Of a stretch of 16,889 bases of DNA, positions 1 through 5,995 are shown one piece after another; positions within the stretch are counted from its first letter, which is position 1, and each line of letters begins with the position of its first letter. The position numbers and the translations under genes were made by a program. This DNA comes from an uncultured Oscillibacter sp. GTDB lineage: Bacteria > Bacillota > Clostridia > Oscillospirales > Oscillospiraceae. The DNA lies in NCBI GenBank assembly GCA_910585165.1, contig CAJUBX010000048.1, positions 1 to 16,889 of the forward strand, given 5' to 3'. The notes beneath the pieces were generated by a model. It was not told where the DNA came from. It saw nothing but the letters and a program-made list of their open reading frames with translations, and did no database searches.

Positions 1-22
1 AGCCAGCCTTATGGGGCTGGCT
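1..22 (-). terminator. Hairpin downstream of the ABC-F operon (edge of window)
   Basis: Positions 1-8 and 15-22 are perfect 8-bp inverted arms (AGCCAGCC / GGCTGGCT) with a 6-nt loop. The hairpin lies 3 nt past the stop codon of the last minus-strand gene. Position and GC content fit an intrinsic terminator for that operon, but the expected U-tract would lie outside the window and cannot be seen. Confidence 0.5.
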
Positions 23-25
23 GGT

Positions 26-499
26 TCACTTTTTGGTGTATTGTGCGGTGTTGCCATAAGTTTCTGTTTCTTTGCGCAGATTTGTGATATACTTCTGTGT
101 CAGGAAAACATAAGTATCCCGTTCCTGTGCTGAAAAACTTGAAATTGCCTGTTCCTCTCTTTTGCGCAATGTAGAAATATTTTCCTGCACAAACCGTTTT
201 CCTGTGCTTGTCAGCTTCACATACTTTTTCTTTTTTGCGCCAGGGACTGGCTCCAGATATACATACCTCTTTTCCTCCAGACTGCGTATTGCGTAGTTGA
301 TCGTTTGCTTACAGAAAAACCATTTTTCACAGATGTCTATCTGTGTGTACCATTGTTCCGGGTCTGCCGCAATATACAAAACCCAAAACTCGCTTTCTGA
401 CAGTTCCAAACAGGCCGCTATCTGCCGGTAAAGGTCACACAGCTCTTTGTTCAGCCGATTCAGCCATTCCAACAGCAGTTGATTTTCTGTGTAACTCAT
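26..499 (-). CDS. MarR-family transcriptional regulator (distal copy)
   Basis: A 157-residue protein with the size and layout of MarR regulators: N-terminal helices, a winged-helix DNA-binding core at about residues 50-100 (TQIDICEKWFFCKQTINYAI, then a basic wing PVPGAKKKKY), and a C-terminal helical dimerisation region. It is clearly homologous to the MarR protein at 2993-3469: both share a TQ..IC..WF...QT.N.A..LE core and a PVPG wing. It starts 8 nt after the ABC-F stop, with a G-rich SD (GGGGG) in the gap, so it is translated from the same mRNA. MarR proteins usually repress their own operon and release DNA on binding a small phenolic or antibiotic ligand; the ligand here is unknown. The AT-rich composition matches the mobile left arm rather than the core. 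Confidence 0.85.
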   Translation of the reverse strand: MSYTENQLLLEWLNRLNKELCDLYRQIAACLELSESEFWVLYIAADPEQWYTQIDICEKWFFCKQTINYAIRSLEEKRYVYLEPVPGAKKKKYVKLTSTGKRFVQENISTLRKREEQAISSFSAQERDTYVFLTQKYITNLRKETETYGNTAQYTKK

Positions 500-507
500 A
501 TAGCCCC

Positions 508-2115
508 CTATGTCTGACGCTGTTCTTCAAACTGCTCATACCCCTCCGGGAAATACTGTACCGTTTCTTGCTCGAACACCAAGAGAGAATCCGCCACCTG
601 CCGGATAAACCAACGGTCGTGAGAAACAAACAACACTGTGCCAGAATAATTTTTCAGCATCAGGCCCAGAGCTTCTTTGCTCAGAATATCCATGTGATTG
701 GTCGGCTCATCCAAAACAAGAAAATTCGGTTTCCGAGCCATAATCTTACACAGGGCGAGGCGCACCTTTTCGCCGCCGGAGAGCATTCGTATTTCTTTAT
801 TAACCTCATCCTCGCTGAACAGAAACGCGCCCAGGACAGTCCGGGCCTCGTTGTTTGTAAAGGTCGGAAATGCGGCGCAAAAATCAGACAGTATCGTGCC
901 ATCGCTGCTGTATTGCGCCATCTGCTGTTCAAAATACCCCAGGTCCACGTTGCCGCCAAAGGAAAACACGCCGCCCAGGGGAGCCGTCTGTCCCATCAGC
1001 GTTCGGAGCAGCGTGGATTTCCCGCTGCCGTTCCCGCCAAGGATGCCCAGCTTTTGCCCTTTCTTTTGCTCGAAGCTGATTTGCGCCAAAGCAGCCCCAT
1101 AGCCAATCTCCAGCTTATTGACCGTGAGCGCGTCCGTATAGCTCTCCCTGGCCGGTTCAAACTCCGGGTGAAAGGTCCGTAGATCGTAGCGGGCCGGAGG
1201 CGGAATGCGCTCCATCCGTTCCAGCTGACTGCGTTTTGCACGGGCCATGGGCGCTTTTGTGGGGTGGCCCTTGAAGTGATCAATCAGCTTCTCCAGCCGG
1301 GCGATTTCATCTCGCTGGGCTTCGTAGGCTTTCTGCTGTTTATCCCAATTCTGGCGCTTCTGCACAGTAAAGGCGGAGTAATTTCCGCTATACATGGTAA
1401 TCCGCTTCCGCTCTATCTCATAGACCATGTTGACTACATTGTCCAGAAACATCCTGTCGTGGGATACCACCACAATGGCCCGGTCGTATGTTTTTAGATA
1501 CTGCTCTAGCCACTGGATTGTGGCAATGTCCAGATGGTTTGTCGGTTCGTCCAGCAGCAGTACATCCGGTTTGCTGAGAAGCATTTTCGCAAAGGCGATC
1601 CGTGTACGCTGACCCCCGGAAAATTCAGATAGCTTTTTCTTCTTATCTTCCTCTGAGAAGCCAAAATTCTGCACCAACAGCTCATACTCTTTTTCGTATT
1701 CATAGCCGCCCATGTGTTCAAACTGTTCCAGGAGGTCCACATACTCCTGCACGATTTCCTCCGTGGCGTTTTCCTCCATGAGCGCAAGCAGGCTGTTCAG
1801 TCTGGCCTTTGCCTCCAAGATTTTCTGGAACGCCTTTTTCACTTCTTCCTCCAGCGTAGCGGAATCATCGTCAAAGGCAGTCTGCCGCAAATAGCCGATA
1901 GTCAGTTTTCCTCTGCGGGAAACGAAAACGCTCTTGTCGCTGTCATGGCGGTCGATTTCAACCTGACCGGCAATCAAATTGAGAAGCGTTGTCTTGCCGC
2001 AGCCATTTCGGCCCACGATGGCTATTTTTTCGGTGTTCTTGATGATAAAGTTAATGTCCTCCAAAATGGTATTTGCGCCAAAAGACACGGTTCCACGACT
2101 GATCTCCACCAGCAT
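508..2115 (-). CDS. ABC-F family ATPase, likely ribosome-associated / antibiotic target protection
   Basis: A 535-residue tandem-ABC protein without membrane segments. Domain 1 has Walker A GRNGCGKT (35-42), signature SGGQ (166-169), Walker B LLLDEPTNHLD (186-196) and the H-switch SHDR (218-221). A charged linker at about 240-320 is the ABC-F P-site tRNA-interaction region. Domain 2 has Walker A GGNGSGKS (360-367), signature LSGGE, Walker B LVLDEPTNHMD and SHDR. Both catalytic glutamates are present, so it should hydrolyse ATP. ABC-F proteins bind the ribosomal E site; resistance members displace drugs from the peptidyl-transferase centre, others are housekeeping translation factors. ATG at 2115 is supported by AAGGAGGG upstream. 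It follows the pseudouridine synthase by 15 nt. Placement in a mobile element between MarR genes favours a resistance role, but the subgroup cannot be assigned by eye. Confidence 0.88.
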   Translation of the reverse strand: MLVEISRGTVSFGANTILEDINFIIKNTEKIAIVGRNGCGKTTLLNLIAGQVEIDRHDSDKSVFVSRRGKLTIGYLRQTAFDDDSATLEEEVKKAFQKILEAKARLNSLLALMEENATEEIVQEYVDLLEQFEHMGGYEYEKEYELLVQNFGFSEEDKKKKLSEFSGGQRTRIAFAKMLLSKPDVLLLDEPTNHLDIATIQWLEQYLKTYDRAIVVVSHDRMFLDNVVNMVYEIERKRITMYSGNYSAFTVQKRQNWDKQQKAYEAQRDEIARLEKLIDHFKGHPTKAPMARAKRSQLERMERIPPPARYDLRTFHPEFEPARESYTDALTVNKLEIGYGAALAQISFEQKKGQKLGILGGNGSGKSTLLRTLMGQTAPLGGVFSFGGNVDLGYFEQQMAQYSSDGTILSDFCAAFPTFTNNEARTVLGAFLFSEDEVNKEIRMLSGGEKVRLALCKIMARKPNFLVLDEPTNHMDILSKEALGLMLKNYSGTVLFVSHDRWFIRQVADSLLVFEQETVQYFPEGYEQFEEQRQT

Positions 2116-2130
2116 GACGCGTATCCCTCC

Positions 2131-2883
2131 TTATGATTCCAAAAGTGTCCGCAGGCGAAACTGCGGCGCATATTGAGCGAGAAACGGTACCCGTTTGACT
2201 GACACGGTTTTTCCGTCCAGATAGGCCAGTGTTTCCGAATCAGGCGGAAAGTGCAGAGTCACTTGATATGCGAACAGTAGTTGATGTTCCTGCCCATGGC
2301 GGCGGTTTTCCTTTTTGCTGCCGTAGGTCATGTCACCTAGGATGGGTGTACCACAGTAGGCCATCTGCGCCCGGAGCTGGTGCATCCGTCCGGTGACTAG
2401 ACTGCACTCCACCAGAGAAAGGCCCTGGTGGGATACCAAAGTTCTGTATTCTGTGACAGCCAGCTTTGCGCCTGCTGTCTTTCGCCGCAGAACGGAAACA
2501 CGGGTGCCATCCCAATTCTCCAGAATAAAATGCTCCAGCTTCCCCGTGCGGGGCCGGGGTGTTCCGATCACAATACACAGATACCTTTTTTCGATTGCCC
2601 GTGTCTGTAATTGGCGGTTCATTTCGCGCATGGCGTCCCAGGTCTTAGCGAAAATCACGATCCCGCCGGTAAAGCGGTCCAGGCGGTTGCAGGGCTGGGG
2701 CCGGAAGGCGGCGGGGTCAGCGGCGTTCCATGCTCCTGTCCGGCGCAAATAGGAGCGCACATGGTTTAAGAGCGTTTCCGACTGTTCGCTGCCATTGGGA
2801 TGAACAATCATCCCTGCTGGTTTATTGACCAGGAGAAAGTGTCTGTCCTCATACAAAATATCTAACCGCCATCCGTGTCTCAT
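2131..2883 (-). CDS. RluA-family pseudouridine synthase
   Basis: Converts a specific uridine to pseudouridine, most often in 23S rRNA; the target here is unknown. Numbered from the ATG at 2883 it is 250 residues, with LVNKPAGMIVHP (18-29) and the catalytic motif NRLDR (66-70) carrying Asp69, followed by TGG. Most family members have HRLD, so the His-to-Asn change is slightly unusual. The later KRYL and TGRMHQLRAQ motifs are also present. No S4 domain is seen. The frame is open to a GTG at 2949, but that codon is inside a terminator stem; the ATG at 2883 has GGGAG 8 nt upstream and lies just past the U-tract, so it is preferred. The gene is followed 15 nt later by the ABC-F gene, suggesting that both proteins act on the ribosome. 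Confidence 0.85.
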   Translation of the reverse strand: MRHGWRLDILYEDRHFLLVNKPAGMIVHPNGSEQSETLLNHVRSYLRRTGAWNAADPAAFRPQPCNRLDRFTGGIVIFAKTWDAMREMNRQLQTRAIEKRYLCIVIGTPRPRTGKLEHFILENWDGTRVSVLRRKTAGAKLAVTEYRTLVSHQGLSLVECSLVTGRMHQLRAQMAYCGTPILGDMTYGSKKENRRHGQEHQLLFAYQVTLHFPPDSETLAYLDGKTVSVKRVPFLAQYAPQFRLRTLLES

Positions 2884-2907
2884 TGCCTGCTCCCACCGTT
2901 TACGGGC

Positions 2908-2949
2908 AAAAAAAGTGCGCCCGGTTATTTGCTCAATAACCGGGCGCAC
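2908..2949 (-). terminator. Strong intrinsic terminator / possible attenuator inside the operon
   Basis: A perfect 15-bp inverted repeat (arms 2915-2929 and 2935-2949, GC-rich, 5-nt loop) is followed on the minus strand by seven U (2914-2908). It lies 43 nt after the stop of the upstream marR and 25 nt before the ATG of the pseudouridine synthase. With no evident promoter in the 25 nt after it, the downstream genes must be expressed by read-through or antitermination. A second short dyad (2972-2978 / 2981-2987) just upstream might belong to a competing structure. Confidence 0.85.
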
Positions 2950-2992
2950 CCGACATCTTCCTCGACTGTGCCAGAGCAGATGCTCTGCCGTA

Positions 2993-3469
2993 TCATTGCG
3001 ATGACCAGTCCTCCGATGACACTTTTTTGATTCGATTTGTTTCTGCTTTCAGTAGTTGAACGTGCTTTTGCGTTGTAGTCAGCAATGCGGCCCGCTCCTG
3101 ATCGTTCAACTTCTGGAAAGACACCTGCTCTGCTTTGATAAGCGGTGCGATGATTTGCGCACATACTTCTGAGCCTTTCTCAGTCAGTGCGACGATTTTG
3201 TTTTTGCGATTGCCGGGAACGGGCAGAAGCTGAAGCCAGCCCTGCTGCTCAAGGCCCTTGAATGCAGTATTCACAGTCTGAGGCGCATAGAACCAGTTGG
3301 CACAGATTTCCCTCTGCGTACACGGTTCCTCTCGCTCATAAATGGAGTACAGCAGCCAAAAGGCCGTATCCGAGAGGCCATAAGATTTTGCGTACTGGTG
3401 ATAGAGGTCGTCCCGTTCCATGTATGCCTGGTTAAACGCGGTAAGCTGTTTTGCAATGGTTCGTTTCAT
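2993..3469 (-). CDS. MarR-family transcriptional regulator (promoter-proximal copy)
   Basis: A 158-residue MarR protein when started at the ATG at 3469, which has a strong SD (GGAGGGG) 6 nt upstream. A longer open frame reaches 3538 but would begin upstream of the promoter -10 box, so it is rejected. The winged helix includes TQREICANWFYAPQTVNTAF and the wing PVPGNRKNK. It is paralogous to the regulator at 26-499. As the first gene after a consensus promoter it is likely an autorepressor; a gapped dyad GGAC...GTCC (3495-3516) overlaps the -10 region and is a candidate operator. The ligand is unknown. Confidence 0.87.
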   Translation of the reverse strand: MKRTIAKQLTAFNQAYMERDDLYHQYAKSYGLSDTAFWLLYSIYEREEPCTQREICANWFYAPQTVNTAFKGLEQQGWLQLLPVPGNRKNKIVALTEKGSEVCAQIIAPLIKAEQVSFQKLNDQERAALLTTTQKHVQLLKAETNRIKKVSSEDWSSQ

Positions 3470-3506
3470 TGTCCCCTCCGTTTCATCCGTGGCCGGACGA
3501 TAGGCT

Positions 3507-3535
3507 ATTATAGTCCGCCATCGGATAATTGTCAA
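3507..3535 (-). promoter_or_regulatory. Consensus sigma-A promoter of the marR-rluA-ABC-F operon
   Basis: On the minus strand TTGACA (3535-3530), a 17-nt spacer and TATAAT (3512-3507) match the housekeeping consensus at all 12 positions. It lies about 38 nt upstream of the marR ATG. Such a strong promoter implies that output is limited by a repressor and by the downstream terminator. Confidence 0.9.
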
Positions 3536-3560
3536 CACCTTTTTGCAAATTTTTTACTTG

Positions 3561-3701
3561 CAGGCAGGAGCGGTGAATCCTCCCTATGCTGTCTACGTTG
3601 TGGGGATTGAGCAGATTGTGGCTGATTTTGCCCTGTTCAGAAATCATCACATCCATTCTCACTATGGTCTGCCCCATAGCACTGACTATGCGAAACAATA
3701 A
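3561..3701 (+). pseudogene. Unidentified coding remnant upstream of the marR promoter
   Basis: A 46-codon open frame ends at TAA 3699-3701. Its translation contains VVGIEQIVADFALFRNHHIH and then SHYGLPHSTDYAKQ, which looks like genuine protein sequence (aromatic and His rich) rather than noise. There is no convincing start: the only nearby GTG (3573) is just 2 nt from an AGGAG. I do not recognise the family. It could be the 3' end of a gene truncated when the regulator cassette was joined to the element. Confidence 0.3.
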
Positions 3702-3751
3702 TATCAATCAAAAGCCACGAATGTTGTGATTTTCCAAATTCTAAGGAATAA

Positions 3752-3782
3752 GGCGGAGGATTGCTGTTATGCAATCTCCGCC
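3752..3782 (-). terminator. Terminator after tnpV
   Basis: An inverted repeat GGCGGAG(G)ATTGC / GCAATCTCCGCC (3752-3764 and 3771-3782) with one bulged base and a 6-nt loop lies 7 nt beyond the tnpV stop. On the minus strand it is followed by a weak T-rich tail (TTATTCCTT). It may work in both directions. Confidence 0.6.
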
Positions 3783-3788
3783 CTATTA

Positions 3789-4151
3789 TCAATTATAAAT
3801 CAGTTCGGTCAGTATAATTTCCTCAACTCTTGCTTTGCAGTTGTTTACTAATCCAACCCATGCCATCTGGTCATGGGCTTTCAGTTCCTCGGTCGCGCCT
3901 GCGGCCTTCATCATCTGAGGTAGCAATTTGTCCATGCGAATTTCAGCCAATCGCTCGATTGTGGTTAAGTGATCGTCTACTCTATCAGTGTTCACCAGCA
4001 CCATCCACAACTCAGGCTTATACTCCCGAAGGTAGGTGCGGCGAAGATCGCCATATTTGCCGTAAAATTTCCCTGTCTCCGGCTCATCGTCCAAGATCAG
4101 ATTGGGAATATAATAATCGCCAACTTTGGTATAGGTCAATTCAAAATCCAT
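3789..4151 (-). CDS. tnpV: TnpV family transposon-encoded protein
   Basis: A 120-residue protein with the features I associate with TnpV: an N-terminal LTYTKVGDYYIPNL segment, then GKYGDLRRTYLREYKPELW, a helical middle, LLPQMMKAAGATEELKAHDQ near residues 78-97, and a C-terminal EEIILTELIYN. TnpV proteins are small accessory proteins carried by clostridial transposons and integrative elements; their biochemical role is not established. The ATG at 4151 is preceded by GAAAGGA about 6-8 nt upstream. It marks 1-5030 as mobile DNA. It may be co-transcribed with the small gene at 4266-4466. Confidence 0.8.
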   Translation of the reverse strand: MDFELTYTKVGDYYIPNLILDDEPETGKFYGKYGDLRRTYLREYKPELWMVLVNTDRVDDHLTTIERLAEIRMDKLLPQMMKAAGATEELKAHDQMAWVGLVNNCKARVEEIILTELIYN

Positions 4152-4265
4152 GATAATGTCCTTTCTGTACGGCGCTTATATGTCGGAAAGAGATGGAATA
4201 GCGGGACTGGCTGTTCTCTGATGTTGATTTACTACTCTACGACACACAAGCATTGCTTGGGGGTA

Positions 4266-4466
4266 TTACTTAGCATCAAAGGATGAATCCAGGCCAGAGC
4301 CCAAATTGACGAGTGTATAGCCTGTTCTGTACGGCTCCCGAATCAAAGCGTACTGCGGTACGCCTCGCTGGTCTTGTAGTTGCGATACAAGGCCAGCAAT
4401 TTCTTTTGGCGTTCCATTCGCCGTTACGGAAATCCGATCTCCCGTCCGTTCGTAATGCAAATTCAC
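4266..4466 (-). CDS. Small protein of unknown function
   Basis: A 66-residue protein starting at GTG 4466, which follows a GAGGTGAG SD by about 6 nt. The frame stays open to a TTG at 4529, but that codon coincides with the predicted transcription start of the minus promoter (4532-4560), so the GTG is chosen. The sequence begins VNLHYERTGDRISVTANGTP and ends in GSGLDSSFDAK; it looks like a small soluble alpha/beta protein. I do not recognise a family. It is divergent from the XRE gene, and the two -35 boxes face each other across 19 bp, so the XRE protein may control it. Confidence 0.6.
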   Translation of the reverse strand: MNLHYERTGDRISVTANGTPKEIAGLVSQLQDQRGVPQYALIREPYRTGYTLVNLGSGLDSSFDAK

Positions 4467-4531
4467 TGTTCTCACCTCACTTTCTGTTTGATAGGTGGTG
4501 TTCGGGTTATATTTACTTTGACTGTGCAAAT

Positions 4532-4560
4532 ATAATAAATCACTTAGCCATATTTGTCAA
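4532..4560 (-). promoter_or_regulatory. Promoter for the small gene and tnpV
   Basis: On the minus strand TTGACA (4560-4555), a 17-nt spacer and TATTAT (4537-4532). It is placed about 60 nt before the GTG start at 4466 and is divergent from the promoter at 4580-4608. Confidence 0.75.
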
Positions 4561-4579
4561 GAGATTTTGAGAAAATATT

Positions 4580-4608
4580 TTGACTGAGTGAATTTTTAAT
4601 GTTATACT
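4580..4608 (+). promoter_or_regulatory. Promoter for the XRE regulator
   Basis: TTGACT (4580-4585), a 17-nt spacer and TATACT (4603-4608), followed by AGGAGG and the start codon. The DNA between the two divergent promoters holds an imperfect dyad (CACTTAG at 4540-4546 and CTGAGTG at 4584-4590) that could be an operator for the XRE protein. Confidence 0.75.
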
Positions 4609-4634
4609 AGTAACAACGAAAGGAGGTGGACCCA

Positions 4635-5003
4635 TTGACTTTGGGTGAACGCATAAAAAAATTGCGTAAGGAATTAGACCTTACGCAACAGGACTTTGGA
4701 AATCGCCTTGGAATTAAACCCAATAGCGTTTCCTTAATTGAATCGGGGAACCGAAATCCATCAGATCAAGTAATCTTAGCAATTTGCCGGGAATTTAATG
4801 TTTCTGAAACCTGGCTCCGAACCGGGGAAGGGGAAATGTTTATCCCAATAACCAGGGATGAACAGATTGCCGCTTTCGTAGGCGGCGCTCTTTCAACCGA
4901 ATCGGACACCTTCAAGAAACGGTTTATTTCCATGCTTTCCAAGTTAAGTGAATCAGACTGGGAAGTCCTTGAACGAATGGCGGAAGAAATGAAAAAGGAC
5001 TGA
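4635..5003 (+). CDS. XRE/HTH_3 family repressor of the mobile element
   Basis: A 122-residue protein beginning at TTG 4635, which is 8 nt after AGGAGG (4621-4626). An in-frame GTG at 4626 overlaps the SD and is unlikely. Residues about 3-60 form a lambda-repressor-like helix-turn-helix (GERIKKLRKELDLTQQDFGN, then NSVSLIESGNRNPS), followed by the SETWLRTGEGEMF motif common in element and phage repressors, and an acidic helical tail for oligomerisation. It probably binds the divergent promoter region next to it and keeps element genes quiet. It is the last complete gene before the broken antiterminator gene. Confidence 0.85.
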   Translation: MTLGERIKKLRKELDLTQQDFGNRLGIKPNSVSLIESGNRNPSDQVILAICREFNVSETWLRTGEGEMFIPITRDEQIAAFVGGALSTESDTFKKRFISMLSKLSESDWEVLERMAEEMKKD

Positions 5004-5532
5004 CCCCGAAGGGGCAGCCTTTTTTCAAAACCACCTTCAGTTCCGCGTTGACGATGTGCGGCGCGATAAAGGACGCCTCGCTGGGGTTCAGGTCCGCCCG
5101 GGTCTCCTCCCGGATTACCCGAAGGCAGTGTTGGCCCAGGCGGTACTCCGCAGGGTAATAGCTCATGACGGCCCCTTCCAGGGGATTCGTAAACTCCACG
5201 CCGTTTTCCTTGCGCTTGATGGCGAAGCTGATGTGGTCTGCCAGGGTGATGAGCAGCGACTCGTTCAGCAGCGCGGAAACCTGGGTTTTGATATGTTCAA
5301 TCAAATCCTGGGTGAGGCGCAGATGCTCAATTGGAATCTGCCGGCACAGCTCCCGAAGCTTCCGCTGCTCCGCCTTGCCCTCCATATGATAGGTCTTCTC
5401 AAAAAGGGACGGGTCCACCCGCTCGCCAATCTTCCGCTGGAAGCCTAGGCCCTTTCCAGTGACAATCATCTCGCCTCCCCGATCGTCCACCACGCAGAGG
5501 ATGTTGTTGTTGATGACCTTCTTGATCCGCAG
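4924..5532 (-). pseudogene. LicT/BglG-type transcriptional antiterminator, 3'-truncated after PRD1
   Basis: RNA-binding antiterminator that stabilises a RAT hairpin in beta-glucoside or sugar PTS transcripts. Started at CTG 5532 (SD GAGGAGG just upstream, directly after the leader terminator), the protein begins (M)RIKKVINNNIL, the co-antiterminator domain (1-55), and continues into PRD1. With this start the two PRD1 histidines fall at 100 and 159, the positions of the phosphorylated PRD1 histidines in B. subtilis LicT, and Lys5, Asn10, Gly26 and Phe31 also match. Homology stops after IVNAEL (about 5038); the remaining frame to 4924 is antisense to the XRE gene, so PRD2 is missing. The remnant might still bind RNA without normal PTS control. 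The ATG at 5610 lies within the terminator and is rejected. Confidence 0.88.
5000..5025 (+). terminator. Terminator of the XRE gene
   Basis: CTG-a-CCCC (5000-5007), loop GAA, GGGGCAG (5011-5017), then CC and six T (5020-5025). It overlaps the XRE stop codon and lies within about 12 bp of the inferred end of the mobile element. Confidence 0.75.
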
Positions 5533-5547
5533 CTCCCCCGCCTCCTC

Positions 5548-5627
5548 AAAAAAACAGACCGCCCCCGCCTCAATCTCTCCGGCAGCACGCGAACGAAACG
5601 ACGGAGACATGTGGGGCAGAGTTGGTC
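5548..5627 (-). terminator. Leader terminator of the antiterminator gene
   Basis: Minus-strand reading: GACC (5627-5624) and GCCCC (5617-5613) can pair with GGGGGC and GGTC (5566-5557). An inner stem TCTCCG / CGGAGA pairs 5607-5602 with 5581-5576. The structure ends in seven U (5554-5548), immediately followed by the SD GAGGAGG. The GACC is shared with the 3' end of the RAT, so the two structures exclude each other, as in bgl/sac/lic systems. Confidence 0.7.
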
Positions 5628-5652
5628 AAGCCCGGCAAGCCGGTAACATTCC
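5624..5652 (-). promoter_or_regulatory. RAT (ribonucleic antiterminator) element
   Basis: A 29-nt minus-strand segment with the length and layout of known RATs: it opens GGAATGTTAC (5652-5643), has a CCGGC/GCCGG stem with a TT loop in place of the usual TGC/GCA stem, and closes GGCTTGACC (5632-5624). The invariant GTTAC, GGC and ACC blocks are in place while the stem bases differ, which looks like compensatory change. It sits about 13 nt after the predicted transcription start and just before the leader terminator. The gene is therefore probably autoregulated. Confidence 0.75.
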
Positions 5653-5671
5653 AACCATAAATTTCAATCCT

Positions 5672-5700
5672 AGCGTATCCTTGCCAGGCACAAAAGTCAA
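5672..5700 (-). promoter_or_regulatory. Candidate promoter of the antiterminator gene
   Basis: On the minus strand TTGACT (5700-5695), a 17-nt spacer and TACGCT (5677-5672). The -10 box is imperfect, but spacing and position relative to the RAT are right. Confidence 0.55.
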
Positions 5701-5935
5701 GAAAGAATTGTGGGGGCGGCATAGATTCTACCAATTGCACAATTTCCGGCGCAATTTTTAAACATTCCGCTGTCCGGAAACCGCTTCATTCGCTGCGCCG
5801 CAGTGTTTTTGACTCTGTCTTCGCCGCAGCCGGGCCGGAACCTCCCCGGAAGGGGGACGGCCTTCTCCTGCCTCTCCGGCACCAAAAAGTCAGTTTTTTC
5901 CTGAGAAAACACCGGATAATCGGTAATTTGCAGGA
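5701..5935. other. Intergenic spacer between divergent antiterminator and citrate synthase genes
   Basis: No credible gene. It contains a small AATTG/CAATT dyad (5733-5744) and an imperfect GC-rich hairpin (GGCCG...CCCC / GGGG...CGGCC, about 5834-5861) with no clear T-run directly after it. Neither can be assigned a role. Confidence 0.4.
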
Positions 5936-5964
5936 TTGAAAACGGCCTAAAAATCCTTTATAAT
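5936..5964 (+). promoter_or_regulatory. Promoter of the citrate synthase-aconitase-IDH operon
   Basis: TTGAAA (5936-5941), a 17-nt spacer and TATAAT (5959-5964), 31 nt before the citrate synthase ATG. An AGGCGG SD-like sequence lies before the start codon. Confidence 0.82.
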
Positions 5965-5995
5965 AGAAAAAATCTTTTAAAGGCGGTTTCCAACT

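Larger units (their letters stand above)
1..5030. mobile_element. Right-hand part of an integrative/transposon-like element
   Basis: Inferred from tnpV, the XRE repressor, the resistance-like regulatory cassette, composition poorer in GC than the core, and above all the abrupt break of a resident antiterminator gene at about 5026-5037. The left end is outside the window. No integrase gene belonging to this element is visible, and the exact terminal sequence or target duplication cannot be determined from one junction. Confidence 0.6.

Noticed and set aside
343..1182. Plus-strand 279-codon frame opposite the ABC-F and marR genes
   Set aside because: Antisense shadow of well-supported genes, no family-like motifs, no SD.
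2884..2949. GTG start at 2949 for the pseudouridine synthase
   Set aside because: The codon is inside the terminator stem, and ATG 2883 has its own SD.
5533..5610. ATG 5610 as start of the antiterminator
   Set aside because: It lies in the leader terminator and would add 26 non-family residues before the conserved N-terminus.
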